DNA of 64,000 bases from Rhodospirillaceae bacterium UBA1479 (GCA_002325375.1 DCRZ01000002.1:611198-675197); one strand, 5' to 3'; positions 34,451 through 43,038 are shown, counted from the first letter of the stretch. Notes: a model not told the origin generated them from the sequence alone. Translations and numbers: made by a program.

Positions 34451-35263
34451 ATGGGAATCAATCTAAGCAGATACGCGCTCTTCGGTCTGGCTCTTGCCTT
34501 GACCGCCGGCGTGGCGGCGAATGCCGTTGCCGACGAGAAGAAGAACTGGGGGGCCTATCAGGTCGAGGACCGGCGGTCCGGCTATACCTACGCGGCGCCG
34601 GAAACGCGCGCCATGCAGGACGACAACTTCCAGAACCCCGGTATGCTCTGGGCCGAAATCGGCGAGGAGCTGTGGAACAAGGCGGACGGCGAGGCGGGCA
34701 AGTCCTGCGCGTCCTGCCACAAGGGCCCGGAAAGCATGAAGGGTGTTGCCGTCAGCTATCCGAAGTACGTGGCCGAGAAGAAAAACCTGGAAAACCTGGA
34801 GCAGCGCATCAACCGCTGCCGCACGGACAACATGAAGGCCAAGGAGTGGAAATACGAATCCAAGGAACTCCTGGGCATGACCGTGTTCGTGCGTCATCAG
34901 TCCCTGGGCATGCCCATGAATGTCAAGGTCGATGGCGAGGCGGCGCCCTTCTTCAAGAAGGGTGAGGAGTTCTACAACCAGCGCCGCGGTCAGCTCGACA
35001 TGGCCTGCAAGCACTGCCACGAGGACTTCCCCGGTGCCCAGCTGCGCGCCAACGTCCTCAGTGAAGGGCAGGGCAACGGTTTCCCCGTGTATCGCCTGAA
35101 ATGGAACGGCGTCGGCTCTCTGCATCGCCGTTTCCGCGGCTGCAACAAGCAGGTGCGCTCGTCTGCCTACGGTTATGGCAGCGACGAGTATCTGGCGCTT
35201 GAACTTTACGTCATGTGGCGGGGCCGGGGTTTGCCGGTCGAAACGCCCGCCGTGCGTAACTGA
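34451..35263 (+). CDS. soxA: SoxA, diheme c-type cytochrome
   Basis: The 270-residue protein has a Sec signal (residues about 1-28) and two heme-binding motifs, CASCH (C86-H90) and CKHCH (C186-H190). The active-site Cys ligand is in RFRGCNKQVRS (C231), which becomes the cysteine-persulfide heme ligand. With SoxX it catalyses formation of the SoxY-thiosulfonate adduct. It ends the soxXYZA unit, and a strong intrinsic terminator follows. Confidence 0.97.
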   Translation: MGINLSRYALFGLALALTAGVAANAVADEKKNWGAYQVEDRRSGYTYAAPETRAMQDDNFQNPGMLWAEIGEELWNKADGEAGKSCASCHKGPESMKGVAVSYPKYVAEKKNLENLEQRINRCRTDNMKAKEWKYESKELLGMTVFVRHQSLGMPMNVKVDGEAAPFFKKGEEFYNQRRGQLDMACKHCHEDFPGAQLRANVLSEGQGNGFPVYRLKWNGVGSLHRRFRGCNKQVRSSAYGYGSDEYLALELYVMWRGRGLPVETPAVRN

Positions 35264-35277
35264 TACCACGCAGGTTC

Positions 35278-35325
35278 AACGTCCGGAGGAACGGTGTCCC
35301 CCGATCCTCCGGACGTTTTTTTCTT
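35278..35325 (+). terminator. Intrinsic terminator after soxA
   Basis: A perfect 13-bp stem (AACGTCCGGAGGA / TCCTCCGGACGTT) with a 14-base loop is followed by TTTTTTTCTTT. It separates soxXYZA from soxB, so soxB needs its own promoter in the 50 bases that remain or depends on partial read-through. Confidence 0.9.
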
Positions 35326-35375
35326 TAATCGATTTTCTTCGACCCCTATCTGAACATCAGTAAGCGGAGACGAAC

Positions 35376-37064
35376 GTGTTAAGTCGGCGTGAATTCTTTC
35401 ATCTGGCCGCCGCGACGGCGGCCCTGCCCGCAACGGCGCTGAACTTCCGGTCGGCCATGGCCAAGCAGAAGGTCATGCAGCAGGACCTGTTGCAGTTCGA
35501 CAGCCTGGGCCAAGTTACCCTGCTGCACTTCACCGACATGCACGCGCAGCTCGTCCCTATCTATTTTCGGGAGCCGACCGTCAACCTGGGCGTCGGCGAG
35601 GTCCGTGGCCTGCCGCCGCACATCACGGGCAAGGATTTCCTGCACAAGTACGGCATCGGGCCCGGCACGCCGGAAGCTTATGCCCTGACCGATCAGGATT
35701 TCACGTCGATGGCCAAGTCCTACGGCAAGGTCGGCGGCGTCGACCGCATGGCGACTTTGGTCAAGGCGATCCGCGCCGAACGCCCCGACAACACCCTGCT
35801 GCTGGACGGCGGCGATACCTGGCAGGGCTCATATACGTCGTTGAAGACCGGTGGCGCCGACATGGTCGACGTGCAAAACGCGCTGGGCATTGATGCGATG
35901 ACCGCGCATTGGGAATTCACCTATGGCGTGGACCGGGTGAAGGAACTGCAGGACAGCCTGAATTTCCCGTTCCTGGCGTCCAACGTGCGCGACACGGAAT
36001 GGCAGGAAGACGTGTTCGAGGCGATCAAGTATTTCGACAAGGGCGGGGTTAAGATCGCCGTGATCGGCCAGGCCTTTCCCTATACGCCGATCGCCAACCC
36101 GCGCTATCTGATGCCGAACTGGTCGTTCGGCATCAACGAAGACAACATGAAAAAACGGGTCGCCGACGCCCAGGCGGCGGGGGCGGACCTGATCGTTCTG
36201 CTGTCGCACAACGGTTTCGACGTGGACCGCAAGCTGGCGGCCCGTGTGCCCGGCATCGACGTGATCCTGACCGGTCATACCCACGATGCCCTGCCGGCGC
36301 CGGTCAAGGTCGGCAATACCCTGCTGATCGCCTCCGGCAGCCACGGCAAGTTCCTGTCGCGCCTGGACCTCAAGGTCGAGGGCAAGAAGGTGACGGATTA
36401 TAATTTCCGTCTGATCCCCGTGTTCTCCGACGTCATCGAACCGGATAAGGATATGGCGGCCTTGGTGCAGAAGGTCCGCGAACCCCACATGGCGGAAATC
36501 AGCCGCGAACTGGGCCATACGGAAGACCTGCTGTACCGCCGCGGTAACTTCAACGGCACCTTCGACGACGTCATCTGTCAGGCCTTGCTGGCCGAACGGG
36601 ACGCGGAAATCGCGTTGTCCCCGGGCTTCCGCTGGGGGGCGTCGCTGCTGCCGGGGCAGGCGATCACGGTCGACGACGTGCACCACCATACCGCCATCAC
36701 CTATCCCAACGTCTACCGCACGGAAATGACCGGCGAATTCCTGAAGACGATCCTGGAAGACGTGGCCGACAACCTGTTCAACACCGACCCCTATTATCAG
36801 CAGGGCGGCGACATGGTGCGGGTGGGCGGCATGTCCTACACCATCGACATCAACAAGAAGATCGGTTCGCGCATTTCCAACATGACCTCGCTGAAGACCG
36901 GCGCGGCCATCGACCCGTCGAAGAAGTACGTGGTCGCCGGCTGGGCCTCGGTCAACGAAGGCACGGAAGGCCCGCCGGCCTACGATCTGGTGTCGGGCTA
37001 TATCCAGAACCAGAAGGTCGTGAAGGTGCCCGACAACCAGACGGTCAAGGTCGTCGGCGCCTGA
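35376..37064 (+). CDS. soxB: SoxB, thiosulfohydrolase
   Basis: The 562-residue metallophosphoesterase-fold enzyme has a Tat signal (SRREFFHLAAATAALP). The dimanganese-site motifs are FTDMHAQ, DGGDTWQG, SHNG (in LLSHNGFD) and GHTHDA. It hydrolyses the SoxY-Cys-bound thiosulfonate to release sulfate. The start is GTG with GCGGAGA upstream. No operator-like site was seen between the soxA terminator and this start. The soxV gene follows 41 bases later. Confidence 0.97.
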   Translation: MLSRREFFHLAAATAALPATALNFRSAMAKQKVMQQDLLQFDSLGQVTLLHFTDMHAQLVPIYFREPTVNLGVGEVRGLPPHITGKDFLHKYGIGPGTPEAYALTDQDFTSMAKSYGKVGGVDRMATLVKAIRAERPDNTLLLDGGDTWQGSYTSLKTGGADMVDVQNALGIDAMTAHWEFTYGVDRVKELQDSLNFPFLASNVRDTEWQEDVFEAIKYFDKGGVKIAVIGQAFPYTPIANPRYLMPNWSFGINEDNMKKRVADAQAAGADLIVLLSHNGFDVDRKLAARVPGIDVILTGHTHDALPAPVKVGNTLLIASGSHGKFLSRLDLKVEGKKVTDYNFRLIPVFSDVIEPDKDMAALVQKVREPHMAEISRELGHTEDLLYRRGNFNGTFDDVICQALLAERDAEIALSPGFRWGASLLPGQAITVDDVHHHTAITYPNVYRTEMTGEFLKTILEDVADNLFNTDPYYQQGGDMVRVGGMSYTIDINKKIGSRISNMTSLKTGAAIDPSKKYVVAGWASVNEGTEGPPAYDLVSGYIQNQKVVKVPDNQTVKVVGA

Positions 37065-37105
37065 CCAAGGGCAGACGGATCACCAATAAGGACTGAACGA
37101 CGACC

Positions 37106-37843
37106 ATGGACGTTTCCTACGGTGGCGCCTTTCTGGCGGGATTGCTGAGTTTCCTGTCGCCCTGCGTGTTGCCGCTGGTGCCGCCTTATCTGTGCTTCCT
37201 GGCCGGCACCACATTCCAGGCCCTGGAGGCCCAGGGGGCGGGGGCCGACCGGGCGGCGCTGGTCCGCGTGCGCTGGACCGCGCTGGCTTTCGTTCTCGGG
37301 TTCTCGACCGTGTTCGTCGGCATGGGGGCGACGGCGTCCGCCGTCGGCCAGCTGATCGCCGAGTACCATGCGATCTTTTCCAAGATCGCGGGCGGGATCA
37401 TCATCCTTTTGGGGTTGCAGTTCCTGGGGGTGTTCCGCCTCGGCTTCTTGCAGCGCGACGCCAGGTTCGAAGGCCCGAAGAAGCCCATGGGCGTGCTCGG
37501 CGCCTATCTGGTGGGGCTTGCCTTCGCCTTCGGCTGGACGCCCTGTGTCGGGCCCGTGCTGGCGGCGATTTTGATGGTTGCCGCGGGCGGCGACGGGCCG
37601 TGGTCGGGGGCATCGCTGCTGGCCGTCTATTCGGCGGGCATCGGCCTGCCGTTCCTGGCGGCCGCCTTTGCGGTCGGCCCGTTCCTGGGTTTCATGAAAC
37701 GCTTCCGCCGCCATATGGGCATGGTGGAGAAGGCGATGGGCCTGTTCCTGGTGGTGACCGGCGTTCTGTTCCTGACGGGCAGCGTGCCGGACATCGCCAA
37801 CTGGCTGCTCAACACCTTCCCCAGCCTGGGCAAGATCGGCTGA
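37106..37843 (+). CDS. soxV: SoxV/CcdA-family thiol-disulfide membrane transporter
   Basis: The 245-residue protein has six predicted helices. The two redox cysteines of the CcdA family are in FLSPCVLPLVPPY (C20) and GWTPCVGPVL. It carries electrons from cytoplasmic thioredoxin across the membrane to periplasmic SoxW/SoxS, which reactivate SoxYZ. It lies directly after soxB, while soxW is encoded about 0.85 kb downstream behind an opposing gene, so the usual soxVW pair is split. Confidence 0.93.
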   Translation: MDVSYGGAFLAGLLSFLSPCVLPLVPPYLCFLAGTTFQALEAQGAGADRAALVRVRWTALAFVLGFSTVFVGMGATASAVGQLIAEYHAIFSKIAGGIIILLGLQFLGVFRLGFLQRDARFEGPKKPMGVLGAYLVGLAFAFGWTPCVGPVLAAILMVAAGGDGPWSGASLLAVYSAGIGLPFLAAAFAVGPFLGFMKRFRRHMGMVEKAMGLFLVVTGVLFLTGSVPDIANWLLNTFPSLGKIG

Positions 37844-37849
37844 GCCCGT

Positions 37850-38581
37850 TTATCCCAGCTTGAAGAACAGAATACGGTCGAAGGACCTCAGTTCGCGCAG
37901 GATGTTGACGACGCCAAGGGCATCCTTGCGTTCGACCGCCTGCGGCATCGACGAGATCGAGGCGTCGGCGCCGTCGTAAATGCGTTTGAAGTCGGCGGCC
38001 TTTTGATAGTGGGCGGGGGCCATGGCGCGGCAGGCGCGCAGGATGTCGCGGTATTTCAGGGCGGCCTGCATGACGGTGTCGGCGGTTCCGGGGGCCGTGA
38101 AGTCCGGCCGGTCGTGGCGCCATTTAAACAGAAAATCCATGTGCCGGTTCAGGTCGGTGACGCATTCGGAATACCCCTTGCGTCCGGCCCGGTCCCGCAG
38201 CCCATAGATCAGGTCGCGCACGGGGGCCAGTTCCCGGCGGGCTTCCTTGCCCTTTTCCTCATCCAGCAGATCGGCGCCTTTGGAAATGCGGGCTGTGATG
38301 GCCTTCAGGTCGGCCGCGAACCGGCTGTCCTTGGCATAGGGCGGGGGTGGGGTGGTGCTGTATGCGGCAAGAATCTCGTCCCACACGGCTTGGGCCTGGC
38401 GCAGTTCGATCCCGGCCAGGGCCGCGTTGCCCGTGCGGGCATAGAACAGGGCGGCGCGGTAGCCGCCCTGGGCTTCGTCGACCAGGGAATCGAAGTCCCC
38501 GGCATCCGCCGCCAGGGCCGGTCTGGGCGCGGCCAGCAACAGGCAGAACGCCGCGGCGATAAAACTTATTCTTGAAATCAC
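37850..38581 (-). CDS. Unknown secreted helical protein in the sox island
   Basis: GTG at 38581, with GGAAGGA ten bases upstream, gives a 243-residue protein with a Sec signal (ISFIAAAFCLLLAAPRPALA) and a mature part that is almost all helical. Two cysteines occur in the mature region (YSECVTDL and LRACRAMA) but no CxxCH heme motif. The size and helical layout recall four-helix cytochromes of the c'/b562 type without the heme site, but I cannot name a family. It is divergent from soxW across a spacer holding an exact ATTC-N8-GAAT dyad, which suggests co-regulation with sox genes. Confidence 0.7.
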   Translation of the reverse strand: MISRISFIAAAFCLLLAAPRPALAADAGDFDSLVDEAQGGYRAALFYARTGNAALAGIELRQAQAVWDEILAAYSTTPPPPYAKDSRFAADLKAITARISKGADLLDEEKGKEARRELAPVRDLIYGLRDRAGRKGYSECVTDLNRHMDFLFKWRHDRPDFTAPGTADTVMQAALKYRDILRACRAMAPAHYQKAADFKRIYDGADASISSMPQAVERKDALGVVNILRELRSFDRILFFKLG

Positions 38582-38637
38582 GGTTATGGTTTCCTTCCTA
38601 TAGCGTCTTGCCAGACCACGGCCCATGCGGTCAATAT

Positions 38638-38658
38638 GCATTCAACAAAACGAATGTG
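38638..38658 (+). promoter_or_regulatory. Candidate sox-regulon operator, copy 4 (soxW / unknown gene spacer)
   Basis: This copy contains ATTC-N8-GAAT exactly (38640-38655) and fits ATTCA-N9-ATGTG. It is identical to the dsrE copy at 15 of 19 positions over its last 19 bases; the leading AT of the longer pattern is not conserved. It stands between the minus-strand unknown secreted gene and soxW and could control both. ATTC-N8-GAAT is, as I recall, the site reported for SqrR, the persulfide-responsive ArsR repressor of Rhodobacter. Confidence 0.62.
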
Positions 38659-38698
38659 AGGTGCCGCCTTGGCATCGAGACAAGAGGACATCCGAACA

Positions 38699-39328
38699 GT
38701 GATACCCCGGCGACGTTTCAATGGATGGGCCACGGGCGCGCTTGCCGCGGCGGCCCTGGCCAGCCTGATCCTTGGCGGTGTGCGCCCGGCCGCCGCCGCG
38801 ACCATCGGCGCCGACGGCTTGATGACCGAGCCCTGGTTCCTCAATTCGTTCATGATCCTGAAGGAAGACCTGGAGGAAGCCGCCCAGGCGGGCAAGCGGT
38901 TCGCCGTCATTTTCTCTCTCGAAGGCTGTCCCTATTGCCGGGAAATGCACGAGGTCAATTTCGCGCGTCAGGACATAACGGACTTCGTGCGCGCCAACTT
39001 CAACATCCTGCAGATCAACATCATCGGGTCGCGCATGGTGACCGATTTCGACGGTGAGGAATTGTCGGAAAAGAAGCTGGCGGAAAAATGGGGTGTGCGT
39101 TTCACGCCGACCACGATCTTTTTCCCCACGCTCGACAAACTGCCGGCGGGGGTGTCGGGCAAGAAGGCCGAGATCGCCCGCATGCCCGGCTACATGAAGC
39201 CGTTCCACTTCATGTCCATGTACCAGTTCGTTCAGGAACAGGCCTATCTGAACGGTAAGTTCGGGCCTTATGTGCGGAAAAAGATCAATGCCCTGAAAAG
39301 TGCCGGGAAATCGCCGGAAAATTGGTGA
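38699..39328 (+). CDS. soxW: SoxW-like periplasmic thioredoxin
   Basis: This 209-residue protein has an N-terminal signal (about residues 1-34, with an RRRF near the start) and a thioredoxin fold with CPYC at residues 77-80. The cis-Pro loop FTPTTIFF follows. In Sox systems SoxW takes electrons from SoxV to keep SoxYZ reduced. GTG at 38699 with GAGGA ten bases upstream is preferred over the TTG at 38669. It precedes soxCD by 130 bases, and another operator-like site lies between. Confidence 0.88.
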   Translation: MIPRRRFNGWATGALAAAALASLILGGVRPAAAATIGADGLMTEPWFLNSFMILKEDLEEAAQAGKRFAVIFSLEGCPYCREMHEVNFARQDITDFVRANFNILQINIIGSRMVTDFDGEELSEKKLAEKWGVRFTPTTIFFPTLDKLPAGVSGKKAEIARMPGYMKPFHFMSMYQFVQEQAYLNGKFGPYVRKKINALKSAGKSPENW

Positions 39329-39365
39329 TTTTCCCAAAGTTTTTCAGTGCCTCGCCCTGGACAAC

Positions 39366-39388
39366 ATATTCATAAAATATATAATGTG
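39366..39388 (+). promoter_or_regulatory. Candidate sox-regulon operator, copy 5 (upstream of soxC)
   Basis: It matches ATATTCA-N11-ATGTG and shares its first 11 bases with the inverted copy before soxX. It lies about 70 bases before the soxC start, where a promoter for soxCD is expected. Confidence 0.62.
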
Positions 39389-39458
39389 AATTCCATCATT
39401 GAGCAGGTGACGCCGCCATTCGGGCGGGGCCGCCCCATAATTCTTGGAGCGCGCATTA

Positions 39459-40784
39459 ATGAACAAGACCAAACCGCCGGCAAAGCCGGGAAACATCCAA
39501 ATCCCATCCATCGATCAGCCGACGGATAGCGGCCGCCGCAAGGCGCTTCTGGCCGGGCTTGGGGCCGCCGGCGGGGCCGCCGCCGCGGGCCTGATGACGC
39601 CCAGCCGCGCGTTGGCCGATCCGGCCAACCTGCCGCCGAATGTGGCCGACTGGTCGAAGGTTCTGGGGCCGGGCGTCGACGTCGCGCCCTACGGCATGCC
39701 GTCCAAGTTTGAGAAGACCGTCATTCGCCGTTATGTCGACTGGCTGACCGCGACCCCGGAAAGCTCCATCAACTTCACGCCGCTTTACGCCCTCGACGGC
39801 ATGGTCACCCCCAATGGATTGTGTTTCGAACGCCACCACGGCGGCGTTGCCGAGGTTATCCCCGACGACTACCGCTTGATGATCCACGGCATGGTCGATC
39901 GGCCCCTGGTCTTTACCTATCAGGATCTCAAGCGCTTCCCGCCGCAAAGCCGGTTCTATTTCCTGGAGTGCGCCGCCAACGGCGGCATGGAATGGCGCGG
40001 CGCGCAGCTGAACGGCGTGCAATTCACCCATGGCATGGTTCATTGCGTGCAATACACGGGCGTGCCGCTGCGCACCCTTCTGGAAGAAGCCGGCGTCAAG
40101 CCCAAGGCCAAATGGCTGCTGGTCGAAGGCGGCGACAGTGCGGGCATGAACCGCTCCCTGCCGCTGGACAAGGCATTGGACGACTGCATGGTCGTCTATT
40201 CCATGAATGGTGAGCGCCTGCGCGCCGAACAGGGCTATCCCATCCGCCTTGTGGTGCCCGGGTTTGAAGGCAACATGTGGGTGAAATGGTTGCGCCGCAT
40301 CGAAGTCGGCGACGGCGCCTGGATGGCCCGCGAGGAGACGTCGAAGTACACCGACCTCATGCCTGACGGCCGGGCGCGGCGGTTTACCTGGGAAATGGAC
40401 GCCAAGTCGGTGATTACCAGCCCCTGTCCCGAACTGCCGTGCAAGCAGAAGGGCCCGCAGGTCATCAAGGGCATCGCCTGGTCGGGACGCGGCAAGATCG
40501 CCCGTGTCGACGTCACCGTGGACGGCGGGCGCAACTGGCATCAGGCGCGCCTGGAAGATCCGGTCCTGCCGAAATGCCTGACCCGCTTCTACCTCGACGG
40601 TTGGTCGTGGGACGGGAACCCGGCCTATCTGCAAAGCCGCGCCATCGACGAAACCGGTTATGTGCAGCCGGAAATGGCGGCGCTTCAGGCCGTGCGCGGG
40701 GTCAATTCCATCTACCACAACAACGCCATCCAGACCTGGCGCATCAATCCGACCGGGGAGGTGGAAAATGTCCGCTTGGCGTAA
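39459..40784 (+). CDS. soxC: SoxC, sulfane dehydrogenase molybdenum subunit
   Basis: The 441-residue protein belongs to the sulfite-oxidase family and has a Tat-type export signal (SGRRKALLAG at about residues 24-33). The molybdopterin-ligating Cys is in FLECAANGG (C171). The C-terminal dimerisation domain contains AWSGRGKIARVDVTVDGGRNW. With SoxD it removes six electrons from the SoxY-bound sulfane sulfur, so this organism should oxidise thiosulfate fully to sulfate without storing sulfur. GGAG lies nine bases before the ATG, and the gene overlaps soxD by 17 bases. Confidence 0.96.
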   Translation: MNKTKPPAKPGNIQIPSIDQPTDSGRRKALLAGLGAAGGAAAAGLMTPSRALADPANLPPNVADWSKVLGPGVDVAPYGMPSKFEKTVIRRYVDWLTATPESSINFTPLYALDGMVTPNGLCFERHHGGVAEVIPDDYRLMIHGMVDRPLVFTYQDLKRFPPQSRFYFLECAANGGMEWRGAQLNGVQFTHGMVHCVQYTGVPLRTLLEEAGVKPKAKWLLVEGGDSAGMNRSLPLDKALDDCMVVYSMNGERLRAEQGYPIRLVVPGFEGNMWVKWLRRIEVGDGAWMAREETSKYTDLMPDGRARRFTWEMDAKSVITSPCPELPCKQKGPQVIKGIAWSGRGKIARVDVTVDGGRNWHQARLEDPVLPKCLTRFYLDGWSWDGNPAYLQSRAIDETGYVQPEMAALQAVRGVNSIYHNNAIQTWRINPTGEVENVRLA

Positions 40785-41838
40785 CCTGACCCTCACCACC
40801 GTCGCAACGGCCGGGCTTCTCGCCCTGTCGACAGCCTCGGGCCATGCGGCCGACCGCAAGTTTCCCCAATTAGGCGCCCCCGCGACCCCGGAACAGATTC
40901 AGGCCTGGGACATCGACGTTCGTCCCGACGGGCTGGGCGCCCCTCCGGGATCGGGCACGGCGCCCCAGGGCGAAAAGGTCTACATCGAAAAATGCGCCGC
41001 CTGTCACGGCGATTTCGGCGAAGCGCGGGGCCGCTACCCGGTGCTGGTCGGCGGCCACGGCACCATGAAGGACGACCGTCCGGAAAAGACCCTGGGCAGC
41101 TACTGGCCCTATGCCTCGACCATCTTCGACTACATCAAGCGGGCCATGCCGTTCGGCGAGGCCCAGACCCTGACCAATGACGAGGTCTATGCCCTGACCG
41201 CGTTCCTGCTCAACATGAACGACGTGGTTGATTCATCCTTCGTGCTCGATGCCTCCAACATCGGCAAGATCGAGATGCCCAACGCCAAGAACTTCTTCGA
41301 CGACCCGCGCCCCGACGGCCAGACCGCCAAGGTGGCGGCCCTGTGCATGAAGGACTGCAAGCCCGAGGTGAAAGTCATCGGCCGCGCCAAGGTCATCGAC
41401 GTGACGCCGGACAAGGGCGGGGTGGCGGCCAAGGCCGCTGCCGAAGCGGCAGTGAAGGCGGAACCGACGCAGGTCGCGGCATCGGCCGCGCCGGCGGGTG
41501 ATCCCGAAGCCGGTAAGAAGGTGTTCCGCAAATGCGCCGCCTGCCATGTCATCGACAGTGCGGCCAACAAGATGGGCCCGTCGCTGAAGGGCATTCTGGG
41601 CCGCACGGCGGGTTCCGTCGACGGGTTCCGTTATTCCAAGGCGTTTCAGGCAGCCAACGACAAGGGCCTGAAATGGACCGACGACGCGCTCAAGGCTTTC
41701 GTCGTGGATCCCAAGGACTTCGTGAAGGATCGGATCGGTGCCGACAAGGGCCGCACCCGCATGGCCTTCCCGGGCCTGCGCAAGGAACAGGATGTCGAAG
41801 ACCTGCTGGCCTTCATGAAGGCCGCCGGCGGCGAATAA
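40768..41838 (+). CDS. soxD: SoxD, diheme c-type cytochrome subunit
   Basis: The 356-residue protein has a Sec signal (residues about 1-28, ending SGHA) and two cytochrome c domains with CAACH at C76-H80 and again at C256-H260. They are separated by an Ala-rich linker. The second domain resembles class I cytochrome c (MGPSLKGILGR, TRMAFPGL with the Met ligand). It passes electrons from SoxC to the respiratory chain. ATG at 40768 has GGAGG six bases upstream, inside the end of soxC. Confidence 0.95.
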   Translation: MSAWRNLTLTTVATAGLLALSTASGHAADRKFPQLGAPATPEQIQAWDIDVRPDGLGAPPGSGTAPQGEKVYIEKCAACHGDFGEARGRYPVLVGGHGTMKDDRPEKTLGSYWPYASTIFDYIKRAMPFGEAQTLTNDEVYALTAFLLNMNDVVDSSFVLDASNIGKIEMPNAKNFFDDPRPDGQTAKVAALCMKDCKPEVKVIGRAKVIDVTPDKGGVAAKAAAEAAVKAEPTQVAASAAPAGDPEAGKKVFRKCAACHVIDSAANKMGPSLKGILGRTAGSVDGFRYSKAFQAANDKGLKWTDDALKAFVVDPKDFVKDRIGADKGRTRMAFPGLRKEQDVEDLLAFMKAAGGE

Positions 41839-41851
41839 TCCGCATGGAAAA

Positions 41852-41877
41852 CCCCCGGGCGGTCCGCCGCTCGGGGG
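41852..41877 (-). terminator. Hairpin terminator between soxD and soxR
   Basis: A 10-bp stem (CCCCGGGCGG / CCGCTCGGGG, one G-T pair) is followed on the minus strand by GGTTTTCC, so it best serves the minus-strand regulator gene. It may also stop the converging soxCD transcript. Confidence 0.6.
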
Positions 41878-41903
41878 CTTCGATCTTAATCAGGAATGGT
41901 TCG

Positions 41904-42251
41904 TCAGGCGGCGGAGCGGGATGCAGCCTTGATCAGGCGGCGGCGCTCCATGGCTTCTTCCGAACAGAACAGACCGTACATCAGTTCCAGCGTCTTGCCC
42001 GCTTCGTTGCTGGCCAGGCTGTAATAGATCGTCTTGCCCTCGCGCCGGGTCGCGACAAGGTCGTCAGCACGCAGCCGCGCCAACTGCTGTGACAAGGTCG
42101 GCTGACGCAGATCAAGCGCCTGTTCCAGTTCGGTGACCGATTTTTCGCCGTCGCCCAGCATGCAGAGGATGAGCAGGCGGTTTTCGTTGGCAAGGGCCTT
42201 CAGAAACTGTGCCGCTTCCTTGGCGCCTTCAAGTACGTCTTCTTCTTTCAT
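41904..42251 (-). CDS. soxR: ArsR-family regulator of the SqrR/BigR (SoxR) persulfide-sensing type
   Basis: The 115-residue protein has a winged helix-turn-helix (SVTELEQALDLRQPTLSQQLARL, recognition helix about residues 50-60). Cysteines C30 (LLILCMLG) and C96 (GLFCSEE) are spaced 66 residues apart, the same spacing I recall for the two sensing cysteines of SqrR and BigR, which form a tetrasulfide and release DNA. It is the only transcription factor in the sox island and the likely reader of the repeated ATATTCA-type sites. The ATG at 42251 is chosen because the MKEEDV start gives the normal family length. Confidence 0.88.
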   Translation of the reverse strand: MKEEDVLEGAKEAAQFLKALANENRLLILCMLGDGEKSVTELEQALDLRQPTLSQQLARLRADDLVATRREGKTIYYSLASNEAGKTLELMYGLFCSEEAMERRRLIKAASRSAA

Positions 42252-42587
42252 GCGAGTCCGATCTCTCCAGGTTTGCCGCCGCGACACGGCGGGCGTTCCT
42301 CCCTGGACCTTTTTCGGCTCCGGCCTTCCGGCCAGGCCTTGAATTCTATAACGCTGCCGATCTCCCCACCGACGATTGGCCAAGTTTACGCCAACTGACA
42401 ACGGTTCTCAACAATCCTGCCCGTGGTCAGTGAAAGATGACCTACGGCGTCAATTTGGAAATACGGACTAAACTACACCTTACGAAAACAATTTAATTTA
42501 ATCGAATATATCGCACAACGGCAAAGTGGCGGCCACCGATACGGGGCCGGCACGGTCGCAATGGAATTATTTGGGGAATCTGAGAAA
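42252..42587. promoter_or_regulatory. Intergenic region upstream of soxR
   Basis: These 336 bases hold no convincing gene. The right part is AT-rich. A weak operator-like sequence (ATATTCGATTAAATT on the minus strand, ending near 42509) resembles the sox-regulon sites at its first six bases, about 250 bases before the soxR start. It may mark autoregulation, but the match is poor. The rest is the 3' flank of the tRNA-Thr gene. Confidence 0.35.
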
Positions 42588-42662
<75 letters not shown>

Positions 42663-42778
42663 ATCCGGGAGGTGAAGAGGGGCGGACAATAGTATAGGGT
42701 TTCCCCAATGACAAGTGTCCCTGAGCCCTTTATTTCATGGGCGGCAAAGACCCTGTTCAAGGCCGAATCGGAGGCACC

Positions 42779-42949
42779 ATGACCCCGTCTGACGATGCGA
42801 AGAAACGCCCGGGCCAAAGCGGCGCCGGGGCCGAGGCGGAAGCGGCGCGCAAGGCGCGGCAGGCTGAGCAACTGCGCGCCAACCTGGCCAAACGCAAGGC
42901 CCAGCAACGCAAACGGGACACGCCCCCCTCCGGCAAAGAGGGCGCCTAG
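42779..42949 (+). CDS. Small basic protein upstream of murA
   Basis: The 56-residue protein is polar and Lys/Arg-rich, with the core ARQAEQLRANLAKRKAQQRK, probably one long helix. GGAGG stands four bases before the ATG, a strong translation signal. Small proteins with a similar LRxNLxKRKAQ core lie upstream of murA in other alphaproteobacteria. Function is unknown; nucleic-acid or ribosome binding would fit the charge. The murA gene begins 89 bases later. Confidence 0.65.
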   Translation: MTPSDDAKKRPGQSGAGAEAEAARKARQAEQLRANLAKRKAQQRKRDTPPSGKEGA

Positions 42950-43038
42950 GGGGGCTGGCATGGTCAGGGCCGGCCGGGCCCGGAAATAATCCCATTCCCG
43001 CCATGACACGGCCCCATTCCTTCTGTTAATCAACGTTC

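Noticed and set aside
42489..42509. Sixth sox-type operator before soxR
   Set aside because: Only ATATTC and part of the A-rich centre match, and the distal half is missing; it is 250 bases from the start codon. Mentioned in the intergenic entry, but not called as a site.
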